Of a stretch of 15,402 bases of DNA, positions 1 through 7,331 are shown piece after piece; within the stretch, counting starts at the first letter, position 1, and the number at the start of each line of letters is the position of its first letter. The translations under genes were made by a program, and so were the position numbers. The notes under the pieces are model-generated. The model was not told where the DNA came from. It made no database searches and worked only from the letters and a program-made list of their open reading frames with translations. The stretch comes from an uncultured Clostridia bacterium (GTDB lineage: Bacteria; Bacillota; Clostridia; Oscillospirales; Acutalibacteraceae): positions 1-15,402 of the forward strand of contig CAUCSW010000001.1 in the NCBI GenBank assembly GCA_958445555.1. The letters are read 5' to 3'.

Positions 1-1
1 C

Positions 2-724
2 AGCGATAAATTGACGAAGTACATAACGGAGATCAGAGCGGTCAAGGAGACCTACGAGATCGAAGCCATAGAAAAGGCTCAGAAGATGACCGATGACACG
101 TTCTCTTATATCCTCAATAATATCCGCGCGGGCAGAACCGAGAGAGATGTTATGCTTGATATGGAGTTTTATATGAGAAAGCTCGGCAGCGAAGGAGTCT
201 CTTTCGACTTTATAGTCGTGTCGGGAAAGAATTCGTCTCTGCCGCACGGAGTCCCCTCCGATAAGGTGATCGAGGAGGGAGACTTTGTGACCATGGATTT
301 CGGCGCGGTCGCCGACGGATATCATTCGGATATGACAAGAACGGTTGCAGTCGGCCATGCGACCGATGAAATGATAAAGGTCTATGAGACCGTCCGTGCC
401 GCACAGAGCAAGGCGTTTGAGGTCATAAGACCCGGCGCGGATTGCTTTGAAGTGGATAAAGCCGCTCGCGATCTTATCAATGCCGCGGGATATGAAGGCT
501 GCTTCGGGCACGGCCTCGGTCACAGTGTCGGAGTTGAGATTCACGAAAATCCCAATTTCAATATGCGTTGTCATGAAAAACTGGTTCCCGGCAATATAAT
601 GACCGTGGAGCCGGGCATATATCTTGAAAATAAATTCGGTGTGCGTATCGAGGATATGGTCGCGATCACCGATGAAGGCTTCCGCAACCTCACCGCATCC
701 GAGAGGCAGCTCATCATCCTGTAA
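2..724 (+). CDS. M24 family metallopeptidase, Xaa-Pro aminopeptidase type (5' partial)
   Basis: This is the C-terminal pita-bread catalytic domain of an M24 peptidase, a cytoplasmic dinuclear-metal enzyme that most likely removes N-terminal residues preceding proline. Numbering from the TTG codon at 11, all five expected metal ligands are visible: D96 (in MDFGA), D107 (in SDMTRT), H171 (in GHGLGH), E200 (in TVEPGIY) and E214 (in RIEDM), plus the supporting H of VEIHE. The start lies outside the window: the frame is open to the first base, no ribosome binding site precedes the TTG, and the family normally has a further creatinase-like N-terminal domain of about 120 residues. The gene ends with TAA 28 bases before the transporter start, so the two may be co-transcribed. 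Methionine aminopeptidase is less likely, because the HGLGH...VEIHE and linker sequences resemble the PepP/YqhT group. Family assignment is firm; the exact substrate is inferred. Confidence 0.93.
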   Translation, partial: SDKLTKYITEIRAVKETYEIEAIEKAQKMTDDTFSYILNNIRAGRTERDVMLDMEFYMRKLGSEGVSFDFIVVSGKNSSLPHGVPSDKVIEEGDFVTMDFGAVADGYHSDMTRTVAVGHATDEMIKVYETVRAAQSKAFEVIRPGADCFEVDKAARDLINAAGYEGCFGHGLGHSVGVEIHENPNFNMRCHEKLVPGNIMTVEPGIYLENKFGVRIEDMVAITDEGFRNLTASERQLIIL

Positions 725-752
725 CAAAATACGGGTTGAGTGTAAAACGGTT

Positions 753-1679
753 ATGACTGTGAATAAAAAACTCACCGGCAGCCTTGCCGCACTGACGGCT
801 AATGTGATATTCGGCTTCAGCAACTTCTTCTCGGTCAAGGCACTGGGATTTGCCGAGCCGCTCGTGATACTGTCCCTTCGGTTCACGGTTGCCTTCGCGG
901 CACTTTGCCTCATGCGCGTTTTCGGATTGATAAAGCTTTCGTATAAAGGGAAAAAGCTTACCGGACTTGTTCTCATGTGTCTCGCGCAGCCGCTTTGCTA
1001 TTTTTTAAGTGAGTTGTACGGAATAGATATGACCTCCTCTTCCTTTTCGGGAGTTATGATCTCGCTGGCTCCCGTGGCGGCGGTCATACTGTCGGCGATC
1101 TTTCTCAAAGAACGACCCTCGGCACTGCAGGCGGTCTTTGCGGCAGTCTCGGTAGCGGGAGCGGCGGGAATGAATCTCTTTGGGGGAGACGGAGGAGGAA
1201 ACAAACCGCTCGGCGCGCTGCTTTTGGCGGCTGCGGTACTGTCTGCGGCGGTGTTCAATATACTCAGCAGACGCGAGTCGGCGCGCTTTTCTCCTACCGA
1301 GCGAACATTTTTTATGATGGGAACGGGCGCTCTCGGATTCACCGCGGCGGCGATAGCGGTTTACGGCAAAGGATACTTTACCGCAGCCGCGTCGGCGTTG
1401 ACCGAGCCTGTCTTTGATATTTCACTCGGATATCTTGCTCTCGTTTCTTCGGTAGCGTCTTACTTTTTGTATAACTATGCAACCTCAAATATAAGCGTTG
1501 TCCGGGCAACCTCGTTTTCTAATGTGATAGCCGTCGTTTCGGTGCTCGGAGGCGTGCTGCTGCTTAACGAAAGCTTCGGCGCTGTCGAGGCGGTCTGTTC
1601 TGCGTTGATAATAGTCGGCGTATTCGGAGTAAATCTTGCGGGCGCCGAAAGATCGGGTAAACAGAAGGAGTGCAGATGA
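753..1679 (+). CDS. EamA/DMT-superfamily transporter
   Basis: A 308-residue integral membrane protein with about ten hydrophobic segments arranged as two five-helix halves, typical of the drug/metabolite transporter superfamily (EamA domain). The first helix carries the signature NVIFGFSNFFSVKA. The second half contains LGYLALVSSVASYFLYNYA and ends with the usual LLLNESFG...ALIIVGVFGVN motif before a short charged tail. Members export or exchange small metabolites such as amino acids or nucleosides, but the substrate cannot be read from sequence. I chose ATG 753 because hydrophobic coding begins directly after it; the open frame upstream to 624 overlaps the peptidase gene and looks non-coding. 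The ribosome binding site is weak, so translation may depend on readthrough from the preceding gene. Its stop lies one base before the next start, indicating a joint transcript with the downstream hydrolase. Confidence 0.9.
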   Translation: MTVNKKLTGSLAALTANVIFGFSNFFSVKALGFAEPLVILSLRFTVAFAALCLMRVFGLIKLSYKGKKLTGLVLMCLAQPLCYFLSELYGIDMTSSSFSGVMISLAPVAAVILSAIFLKERPSALQAVFAAVSVAGAAGMNLFGGDGGGNKPLGALLLAAAVLSAAVFNILSRRESARFSPTERTFFMMGTGALGFTAAAIAVYGKGYFTAAASALTEPVFDISLGYLALVSSVASYFLYNYATSNISVVRATSFSNVIAVVSVLGGVLLLNESFGAVEAVCSALIIVGVFGVNLAGAERSGKQKECR

Positions 1680-1680
1680 T

Positions 1681-2451
1681 ATGAAATTCGTTACATTTAA
1701 TATCCGCTACAAATGGGACGGGGACGGAATAAACAGCTTCGTCCACCGCGCCGGGTCGGTGCTCGATAAGATAGATACCGAAAGCCCCGATATAATATGC
1801 TTCCAGGAGGCATCCGAAAAAATAGGTGATTTTCTTAGAAAGCATCTGACCGATTATGCGTTTTGCGGCGTGGGAAGGGAAAAGGATCTCGGCGGCGAGG
1901 CAATGCTCGTTGCGGTGAAAAAGGATACCTTCCGTATAGAGTCAAGCTATACAGAGTGGTATTCCCCTACACCGAGCATTCCGGGTTCCCGCCACGAGGG
2001 CCAAAATGTGTGCCCGCGCACCTTTAACAGGGTCACGGTGACACGCCTCGGCGACAATAAGAGGTTCAGGATCTACGATACGCATTTTGATTACGAGAAG
2101 CCGGAGATCCGACTTCTTGAGGCCGAACAACTTAAAGCCGATATTGAAAAGGTGTTCGCCGCAGATCCGCTGCCCACCGTTGTCGCCGGCGATCTCAATG
2201 CGCTGCCCGGAACTAAGGAGATATCCCTGCTTCTCGGCATTGATACACCCCGCCTTAACGATCTCACGACCGGGCTTGAGAGAACCTGCCACGGCTTCGG
2301 AGGCAGGGATAATACCGACGGCTTTGAAAAGATAGATTATATTTTCTGCACGGACGACTTAAAAAAGAATGCCTCCGAGGCATCGCTCTGGGCCGACGGC
2401 TCGGACGGCATCTGGCTTTCCGACCACTATCCCGTTGCAGTCGAACTTTAG
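1681..2451 (+). CDS. Endonuclease/exonuclease/phosphatase-fold hydrolase
   Basis: A 256-residue cytoplasmic protein that spans a whole EEP (DNase I-like) domain. The active-site motifs appear in order: N7 in FNIRY, E43 in FQEAS, D133 and H135 in DTHFDY, D171 and N173 in GDLNA, the KIDYIF motif, and D248-H249 in SDHYPV. These residues bind one or two Mg ions and hydrolyse phosphodiester or phosphomonoester bonds. Small stand-alone bacterial members of this kind are usually annotated only as EEP family proteins, and targets range from nucleic acids to phospholipids and sugar or inositol phosphates, so the substrate is open. The start ATG 1681 has an AAGGAG at 1665-1670, ten bases upstream and inside the end of the transporter gene; the longer frame from 1636 would overlap that gene. 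No signal peptide is seen. No clear terminator follows. Confidence 0.9.
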   Translation: MKFVTFNIRYKWDGDGINSFVHRAGSVLDKIDTESPDIICFQEASEKIGDFLRKHLTDYAFCGVGREKDLGGEAMLVAVKKDTFRIESSYTEWYSPTPSIPGSRHEGQNVCPRTFNRVTVTRLGDNKRFRIYDTHFDYEKPEIRLLEAEQLKADIEKVFAADPLPTVVAGDLNALPGTKEISLLLGIDTPRLNDLTTGLERTCHGFGGRDNTDGFEKIDYIFCTDDLKKNASEASLWADGSDGIWLSDHYPVAVEL

Positions 2452-2456
2452 CGGGA

Positions 2457-2570
2457 TCATCTGTCGGCTGCCGTCATATCGTTTTGAATTTTGATCTCGC
2501 AGCGGCCCTGATTCTGATCTTGACCGTGATTATGCCTTGATTTATGCTTTTTGATCTTGACTTTGTCCAT
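2457..2570 (-). CDS. Possible 37-residue small basic protein (uncertain)
   Basis: A short minus-strand frame starting at the ATG whose complement lies at 2568-2570. It is preceded at four bases by a GGGAGG (complement of 2575-2580). The product is very polar: a lysine/histidine-rich start (MDKVKIKKHKSRHNHG), then an N/Q-rich QDQNQ stretch and one cysteine. I do not recognise it. Supporting it are the good ribosome binding site and its place in an otherwise gene-free 305-base spacer. Against it are the small size, its convergent orientation to every neighbour, the lack of a recognised promoter, and the fact that part of the sequence is an internal direct repeat. It may be a chance frame. Confidence 0.25.
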   Translation of the reverse strand: MDKVKIKKHKSRHNHGQDQNQGRCEIKIQNDMTAADR

Positions 2571-2576
2571 TATGCC
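2515..2576. repeat. Pair of imperfect direct repeats (about 22-25 bp)
   Basis: TGATCTTGAC followed by ATTATGCC occurs twice, at 2515-2536 and 2552-2576, with a slightly different spacer between the two blocks. On the minus strand each copy reads GGCATAAT...GTCAAGATCA; the first minus-strand copy carries the start codon of the possible small gene and the second lies inside it. This looks like a local tandem duplication. Confidence 0.6.
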
Positions 2577-2742
2577 TCCCACAGCTTCTGATCGGCTCTG
2601 CCCTTGGCAACCAAGTCTGCCTCTTGTGGCCGGAGATGAAAGAATCTTGAACACATCTTGTAACAGAAGGCTGAATTTATTCGTCTTAACACGCAGACAT
2701 ATGAAGCGTCTGCTGATAAACTACAAGTCTACAATAACATAA

Positions 2743-2748
2743 AGAAGG
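2743..2748 (+). promoter_or_regulatory. Ribosome binding site of the GH13 gene
   Basis: AGAAGG lies eight bases before ATG 2757 and fixes that start. No convincing -35/-10 pair could be placed in the spacer ahead of it. Confidence 0.6.
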
Positions 2749-2756
2749 TTTGTAAA

Positions 2757-5700
2757 ATGTCAGAGAAAAAGTTTGACTTCAGCGGTAATTTCGGTTTTCC
2801 GGAGCTTTACCACGATCAGGCACTCTATTTTCTGAATAAGACGGAACCCGACAAAAATGATGAACTGATTATTCGTCTGCGCGCAGCAAAAGGCAGCATA
2901 AGCGCCGCCGATCTTTGCATCATGACAGAAGGAGAAGGAGAAATAACCGAACACCGAATGAGCAATATCGGCTCTTTTGTAGATAAAACGGGCAGGTATG
3001 AGTTTTACGAAACCGCTGTTTGCAGTCTTGACAAGCCGTTTTTCTACTGCTTCCGTATCTGTTCCGTTGCTGACAACGAGGTGTATTATTATTCACAGTT
3101 AACCGGTCAAGACTCTTTCGAAAAGTTTTCCCTGCCGAAAGAAATGCCGCTTAAGTATCCCGATATTGAACAAAACGGCTGGTATATCCGCCCCGGATAT
3201 AAAGGCCCCTCTTGGGCTGCGGGGATATCTTGGTATTCGATTATGCCGGATGCGTTTTACAACGGAGATCCTACAAATGACGATATGCAGTCGGATGAAA
3301 ACTATGATCAGCCGTGGAATCTGAACCACGTCGATCTCCGCGATCGTTACGGCGGAGATTTTCAGGGCATTATGGATAAAGCGGACTATATAAAGGAACT
3401 CGGATGCGACGGAGTTTTCTATGATCCTATCCAAAAGGCAGAGCAGAATGCAGGCTACGGTACCGATGATTTCGATCAAATTGAGTCAACCTTCGGAAAT
3501 GCGGATAAGTATTCGGAATTCATCGAATATATGCACGGCAAGGGTCTGCGGCTCATGCAGGATGTTGTTGTTTACTTTGCCCCGTCCAACGGCATGCTGA
3601 TAAACCGTCTCGACAGATGGCCGACACCGCGGCTTGAAGCTGCAAAAAAAGGAGAATCGCTCAACAAGGAAAGCCCGTACTATGACATGTTTTGCGATGC
3701 CGACAACGGCGGTCATCCGATGTGGGACGGCATGACCCTTAATCACTGCCGCAAGTCGGTCGGAGATATGCTGTACGGCTCTCCCGAAACGCCGCTGCTC
3801 CGTTATGCAAGCAAGGAACAGGGATTCGGCGTTGACGGCTATAGGTTTGATTGCGGCGGCTGGATAACGGGTCACGACGGGACAAGCGATGATTACCCGT
3901 GGAGCGGCGATCAGATTAAGGGAAGGCACTCGAACGAAAGAACCGAGCGTGTAATGTCCACCATCTATGACAGGTTGAGGGCGGTAAATCCCGAATTCAA
4001 TGTGCTTTCGGAATCTTCAGGCAATCATCAGCTCCGCGCAGGCTGCTGGGACAGTGAATGGTCGCTCGGCTTGAATGCTAATTTTGAAAAACTTATCGAT
4101 CCTGAAAGGGGCGGCTCGCTGAACGATATATACAAAACGATGGTAAACAGCTGTCTTATAAGCAAACCCAGAAGCGTAGCATTGTGCGCAAAGCTTCAGG
4201 TAAATACTCATGATCAGTCCAGAAACTACATGCGTCCCGAAAAATTCAATGCATGGAAGACCGCAAGATTGATTCAGATGACATATGTCGGCTCACCGTC
4301 GGTTTACTACGGAGAGGAACATAATTTCGGCGGATCGACATTCAGGAACAGATACGGTGAACGCCGCAACGGGTTTTCCTACTTTGATTGGGACGAATCA
4401 AAATGGGATTATAGAATTCATAACTTCTTCAAAGCGATGCTTGAGCTGCGGAGGGAGTATCCGGCAGTAAAGACCGGCGCGTATGTTCATCTGGGTCATA
4501 ATGATGACTCGATTGACTATGCACGTTTTGATGAAGACGGTACCGTTATTACGCTGACAAATCAAACCGATGAAACGATCGGGCATACCGTAAATGCCGC
4601 ATCCTGCAATCTTGCGGACGGTACCGTAATGACCGATTGGCTTACCGGAGAAGAGTTTAATGTGAAGAACGGTATGCTTGATGTTGATGTGATACCCGGC
4701 GGCAGAATTTTGGTCAACGGCGGCAGGAAAACATCTTCCTTCCGTCTCGGCTTCGCTGCTGTTTGTCTTGAAGACGGCGAAAAGGCGGATTGCAGCGGCG
4801 ATGTTGCGATTGAGACCGAAAACAGCGTAACAATTGCCGGCGCGGACATGTTAAAGTTCTATAGTTTGCCCGCTTTTGCAAGCTTTGAGTTTGCGGTGAG
4901 GGTGAACGGAGTCGGCACTGCGATAATCAGAAACGGTCTGCATAAAGATTCAATTTGTTATAAAGCCGAGCATAGAAACGGCATCGTTACCGTCTTTGCT
5001 TGCGGCAAGGTTCTGACAACCGCCGAGTGTGACGGAAATATCGTTATCTGCCGCGCGGCTGACAATACATTCAGCGTCAAAGGTATTGAGGGCAGCGAGA
5101 TAAAACTGCCGATGAATGATAAGGTGTATGTCGGATTTGGGGATGTCGACGGAAAAGCGACCTTCACCAATCCGGAAATCAGGGGTCTTGAGGAAAGACC
5201 TCTTGCCGAAAGCTTTAACGGCGTACCGGCGCCTATGTTCAATGAGACGGACAGTTTTGATATCCGAAACGGACACCTTGTGCTCGGCGGTAACAGTGAG
5301 ATTACCACTCGTTCCACAGACGATGACTGGACCTTCAAGGTGAAGCTTGCCTATTTACCCGCAAGTGCAAACGATTGGGCAGGCGTCATATCTAAACAGG
5401 ACGAGAATAACAGGGTCATCGCAGGCAGAATGTATGAAAGCGGCAACGTTTATCTCTTTGCCGCAAAGACCTCCGGCGGAGTGCCTGTTATAACCGAGAA
5501 GTTGTTGGATGCCCATCCGGAAAGCGAAATCATTCTTCAACTGCAGCGTATAGGAACATTTTACACTGCGGTTTATTCTTATGACGGTGAGTGTTGGCAT
5601 TCTTTGGGTGACAGCATATTTATGAATTTGTGTGTTGAACATCCCGGAGTGCAGGTACACGGTAAAACGGCGGCAACAATTGACTATGTAAGCTTCGGCG

Positions 5701-6395
5701 ATGCGATAAATGACGGCAAGTCGTTCTTTACACCTTTTACTCCCACATTGCCGGAACCGCTTATTCCTTACAATGAGAGAATGTGCAAATATAAAATACG
5801 GTTTGTCGGTAAAGAGTGGGAAAAAGCGCCGGAAGGCTATCGCAACCCGGATGTCTCCGACGGACAGATTGCCGTTATCAACAAGGAGTATAAGAACTTT
5901 AGAGCGGAAGCTTCATTCCGTGTTCTCGGCGGAAACGGCTGGGCAGGTTTTACCTTCGGAAAACCGTTCTTTGATTCCTCGGTGGATTCGGCATATTCGC
6001 TTCGACTTAACGTCAACGGCGTAATCAAGTTGTGTAAAGGAAACATTGAAATAGCATCGGCAACGGCTCCGGAGACTCATATGCAGACGCGTCTTGTTCT
6101 TGAGGTTAAGGGCGACAGAGCAGTCGTGTATTCGGGAAGAAAAGCCGAGCCGGTCATAATGACCGAGCTGTCCGGGTATAACGGAGGATACTTCTCGTTT
6201 GCGACGGGAGACGCCGCTGCAGATGTCGGAAACTTCAACATCTGTTCGGATAAGGATAGATTTTATGCTTTTGGAATGTGGAACTACCGCGTGGAAAACA
6301 GAAGCATAATAGCGACCGGCGAAGGAAAAACAAGCGTGTTCCTGCGGGGGGGTTGCACTTACCGATTATGTTCTTACAACAAGCGTCAGACTTAA
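2757..6395 (+). CDS. Giant CBM34-GH13 alpha-glucan hydrolase (neopullulanase/cyclomaltodextrinase-like) with C-terminal beta-sandwich modules, frameshifted near its end
   Basis: As sequenced, this encodes 1,212 residues. Residues 1-150 form a CBM34-like beta-sandwich (ELYHDQ, IIRLRAAKG, FFYCFRI). Residues about 155-560 are the GH13 barrel, with WYSIMPDAFYNGDPTND, RYGGDFQGI and the four conserved regions: region I D269-VVVYFAPS-N278, region II GVDGYRFD with nucleophile D365, region III acid/base E419 in LSESSG, and region IV VNTHDQSR with H485 and D486. The catalytic triad is therefore intact. A C-terminal beta domain runs to about 645. About 560 further residues contain repeated beta-sandwich modules resembling LamG/DUF1349-type folds (for example WTFKVKLAYLP...NDWAGVI and FRAEASFRVLGGNGWAGFTFG). 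Substrates are probably maltodextrins, cyclodextrins or pullulan. No signal peptide or cell-wall anchor is seen, so it is probably cytoplasmic. The last 16 residues (from CTYRL) are out of frame after a G7 run at 6346-6352; the true C-terminal module continues in another frame to 6789. Confidence 0.92.
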   Translation: MSEKKFDFSGNFGFPELYHDQALYFLNKTEPDKNDELIIRLRAAKGSISAADLCIMTEGEGEITEHRMSNIGSFVDKTGRYEFYETAVCSLDKPFFYCFRICSVADNEVYYYSQLTGQDSFEKFSLPKEMPLKYPDIEQNGWYIRPGYKGPSWAAGISWYSIMPDAFYNGDPTNDDMQSDENYDQPWNLNHVDLRDRYGGDFQGIMDKADYIKELGCDGVFYDPIQKAEQNAGYGTDDFDQIESTFGNADKYSEFIEYMHGKGLRLMQDVVVYFAPSNGMLINRLDRWPTPRLEAAKKGESLNKESPYYDMFCDADNGGHPMWDGMTLNHCRKSVGDMLYGSPETPLLRYASKEQGFGVDGYRFDCGGWITGHDGTSDDYPWSGDQIKGRHSNERTERVMSTIYDRLRAVNPEFNVLSESSGNHQLRAGCWDSEWSLGLNANFEKLIDPERGGSLNDIYKTMVNSCLISKPRSVALCAKLQVNTHDQSRNYMRPEKFNAWKTARLIQMTYVGSPSVYYGEEHNFGGSTFRNRYGERRNGFSYFDWDESKWDYRIHNFFKAMLELRREYPAVKTGAYVHLGHNDDSIDYARFDEDGTVITLTNQTDETIGHTVNAASCNLADGTVMTDWLTGEEFNVKNGMLDVDVIPGGRILVNGGRKTSSFRLGFAAVCLEDGEKADCSGDVAIETENSVTIAGADMLKFYSLPAFASFEFAVRVNGVGTAIIRNGLHKDSICYKAEHRNGIVTVFACGKVLTTAECDGNIVICRAADNTFSVKGIEGSEIKLPMNDKVYVGFGDVDGKATFTNPEIRGLEERPLAESFNGVPAPMFNETDSFDIRNGHLVLGGNSEITTRSTDDDWTFKVKLAYLPASANDWAGVISKQDENNRVIAGRMYESGNVYLFAAKTSGGVPVITEKLLDAHPESEIILQLQRIGTFYTAVYSYDGECWHSLGDSIFMNLCVEHPGVQVHGKTAATIDYVSFGDAINDGKSFFTPFTPTLPEPLIPYNERMCKYKIRFVGKEWEKAPEGYRNPDVSDGQIAVINKEYKNFRAEASFRVLGGNGWAGFTFGKPFFDSSVDSAYSLRLNVNGVIKLCKGNIEIASATAPETHMQTRLVLEVKGDRAVVYSGRKAEPVIMTELSGYNGGYFSFATGDAAADVGNFNICSDKDRFYAFGMWNYRVENRSIIATGEGKTSVFLRGGCTYRLCSYNKRQT
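6346..6352 (+). repeat. G7 homopolymer at the GH13 frameshift
   Basis: Seven consecutive G residues lie exactly where coding passes from one frame to the next. With six G the frame continues to 6789; with seven it ends at 6395. Such runs are prone both to sequencing indels and to polymerase slippage. Confidence 0.85.
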
Positions 6396-6441
6396 CCGTT
6401 ATAAACCCGAGTCTGCAAGCGCGGGACTTCTGCTTTCCAAT

Positions 6442-6789
6442 ATGTACGGCATTGATAATTCTCATGAGCATGTGGGCATTTATCTTTCGACAGACCTTGA
6501 AGGTAATGTGCGTCTTAAATATAAGGACGAGGATCTCCTGCCGCCCCACAGACTGGAAACGACCGATGTTCCCGTGAAGTTCACGGTTGTAAAACAAGGT
6601 AGAAAGTATACGATTTATGTCGGCAATTCCGCAAAATCGGTATTTGAATATGAGGAGCCGGTTCTAACGGGAAGCGTATACTCGCTTGAGTCGCACAATT
6701 CCAATACTGTTTTTTCGGATATAGCGATCTGCAACATTCAAAGAAATACCGATCCTTTGACATTGGATATCTGCAGCCATCTGAAATAA
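6442..6789 (+). pseudogene. Detached C-terminal beta-sandwich module of the GH13 protein (frameshift fragment)
   Basis: The first ATG in this frame is at 6442, but protein-like sequence in the same frame begins right after the G7 run, reading ALTDYVLTTSVRLNRYKP and continuing into LLLSNMYGIDNSHEHVGIYLSTD. It ends with FSDIAICN, matching the VGNFNICS and IDYVSFGD ends of the two preceding modules. Removing one G from 6346-6352 joins both frames into a single protein of 1,343 residues (2757-6789). The piece has no convincing ribosome binding site of its own, so it is best read as the last module of the upstream protein, separated by a sequencing error, a mutation or slippage. If translated alone it would be about 115 residues of unknown use. 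Confidence 0.75.
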
Positions 6790-7023
6790 TCAACCCGATC
6801 CTGAATACGATTCCGGGCTGTTGAACACGGCAGGCCCGTGCGAAATTGCCGCCGCTTGGATGAAATCGGCAATTATCCGCAGAAAAGCAGGGTGTTGATT
6901 TTCGGCATGCTCTTATTCGGAAAAACATATATTCGTCATCGGACTGCGGAGTGAGTCGTTTTTATGTTATATGCAGCATAAAAGCCGTGCAGCTCGGCAG
7001 TGACAATTCAGCATCGTTTCGGT
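6790..7023. other. Non-coding spacer with several small hairpins
   Basis: No credible gene. Three dyads are visible: CACGG/CCGTG around 6827-6841; AATTGCCG (6844-6851) with CGGCAATT (6867-6874); and TTTTATG/CATAAAA around 6960-6983. None is followed by a T run, so they are not standard terminators. They may be part of a long 3' UTR of the GH13 transcript. Confidence 0.4.
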
Positions 7024-7057
7024 AACCGTGGCCGTTTTATCCGGTCACGGTTTTTTT
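7024..7057 (+). terminator. Rho-independent terminator
   Basis: AACCGTGGCC pairs with GGTCACGGTT (ten pairs including one G-U) across a nine-base loop. The stem end merges into a run of seven T at 7051-7057. It would end transcription coming from the GH13 gene and insulates the following promoter. Confidence 0.85.
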
Positions 7058-7069
7058 GATAATTTGCGG

Positions 7070-7098
7070 TTGCATTTTCGACCGTATGGAATTATAAT
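7070..7098 (+). promoter_or_regulatory. Sigma-A-type promoter of the kinase/phosphatase/deacetylase operon
   Basis: TTGCAT at 7070-7075 and a perfect TATAAT at 7093-7098 are 17 bases apart. The element begins about a dozen bases after the terminator T run. Transcription would start near 7105, giving a leader of about 225 nt before the Wzz-like gene. Confidence 0.8.
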
Positions 7099-7104
7099 AT
7101 AAAA

Positions 7105-7331
7105 TGAGTATTGCTCCGAATACGGCGCGGTGCGGCAAACGTCTGCGCGCTGCAGCCTGCTTAGGTGCCCAAGAGCCGTATTTCGGAAGTCACGGTCAGC
7201 CTGTGCGAAGAGGATAGGCAAGCCCGATCCGATCGGACGCGGCGCGAAGGACAACATACACGCGCGGCACGATCGGCGAAACACAAATAAAAACAATGAT
7301 TCCAAAAGTCGTTGTCGGAACGGAGATAAAG
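7105..7331 (+). ncRNA. Long structured 5' leader of the operon (unidentified)
   Basis: Two strong pairings are visible. CCGAATACGGC (7116-7126) pairs with GCCGTATTTCGG (7175-7186), with one bulged base, closing a GC-rich 48-nt interior. Further on, CCGATCG plus GCGCG (7229-7246) pair with CGCGC plus CGATCGG (7261-7276) around a 14-nt loop. No T run follows either helix before the start codon, so transcription attenuation is not obvious. I could not match it to a known riboswitch class: the conserved cores of the c-di-GMP, c-di-AMP and cobalamin classes are absent. An RNA regulatory role is inferred from length and structure only. Confidence 0.4.

Noticed and set aside
2551..2742. Plus-strand 63-residue frame ahead of the GH13 gene
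   Set aside because: No ribosome binding site, protein-unlike composition, and it overlaps the direct repeats.
3099..5660. Several minus-strand open frames across the GH13 gene
   Set aside because: They mirror the codon pattern of a clearly coding plus strand, have no ribosome binding sites, and show no recognisable domains.
7105..7331. c-di-GMP, c-di-AMP or cobalamin riboswitch in the kinase operon leader
   Set aside because: Short resemblances (GGCAAAC at 7134-7140, AGGTGCC at 7163-7169) exist, but the remaining conserved core of each class could not be found.
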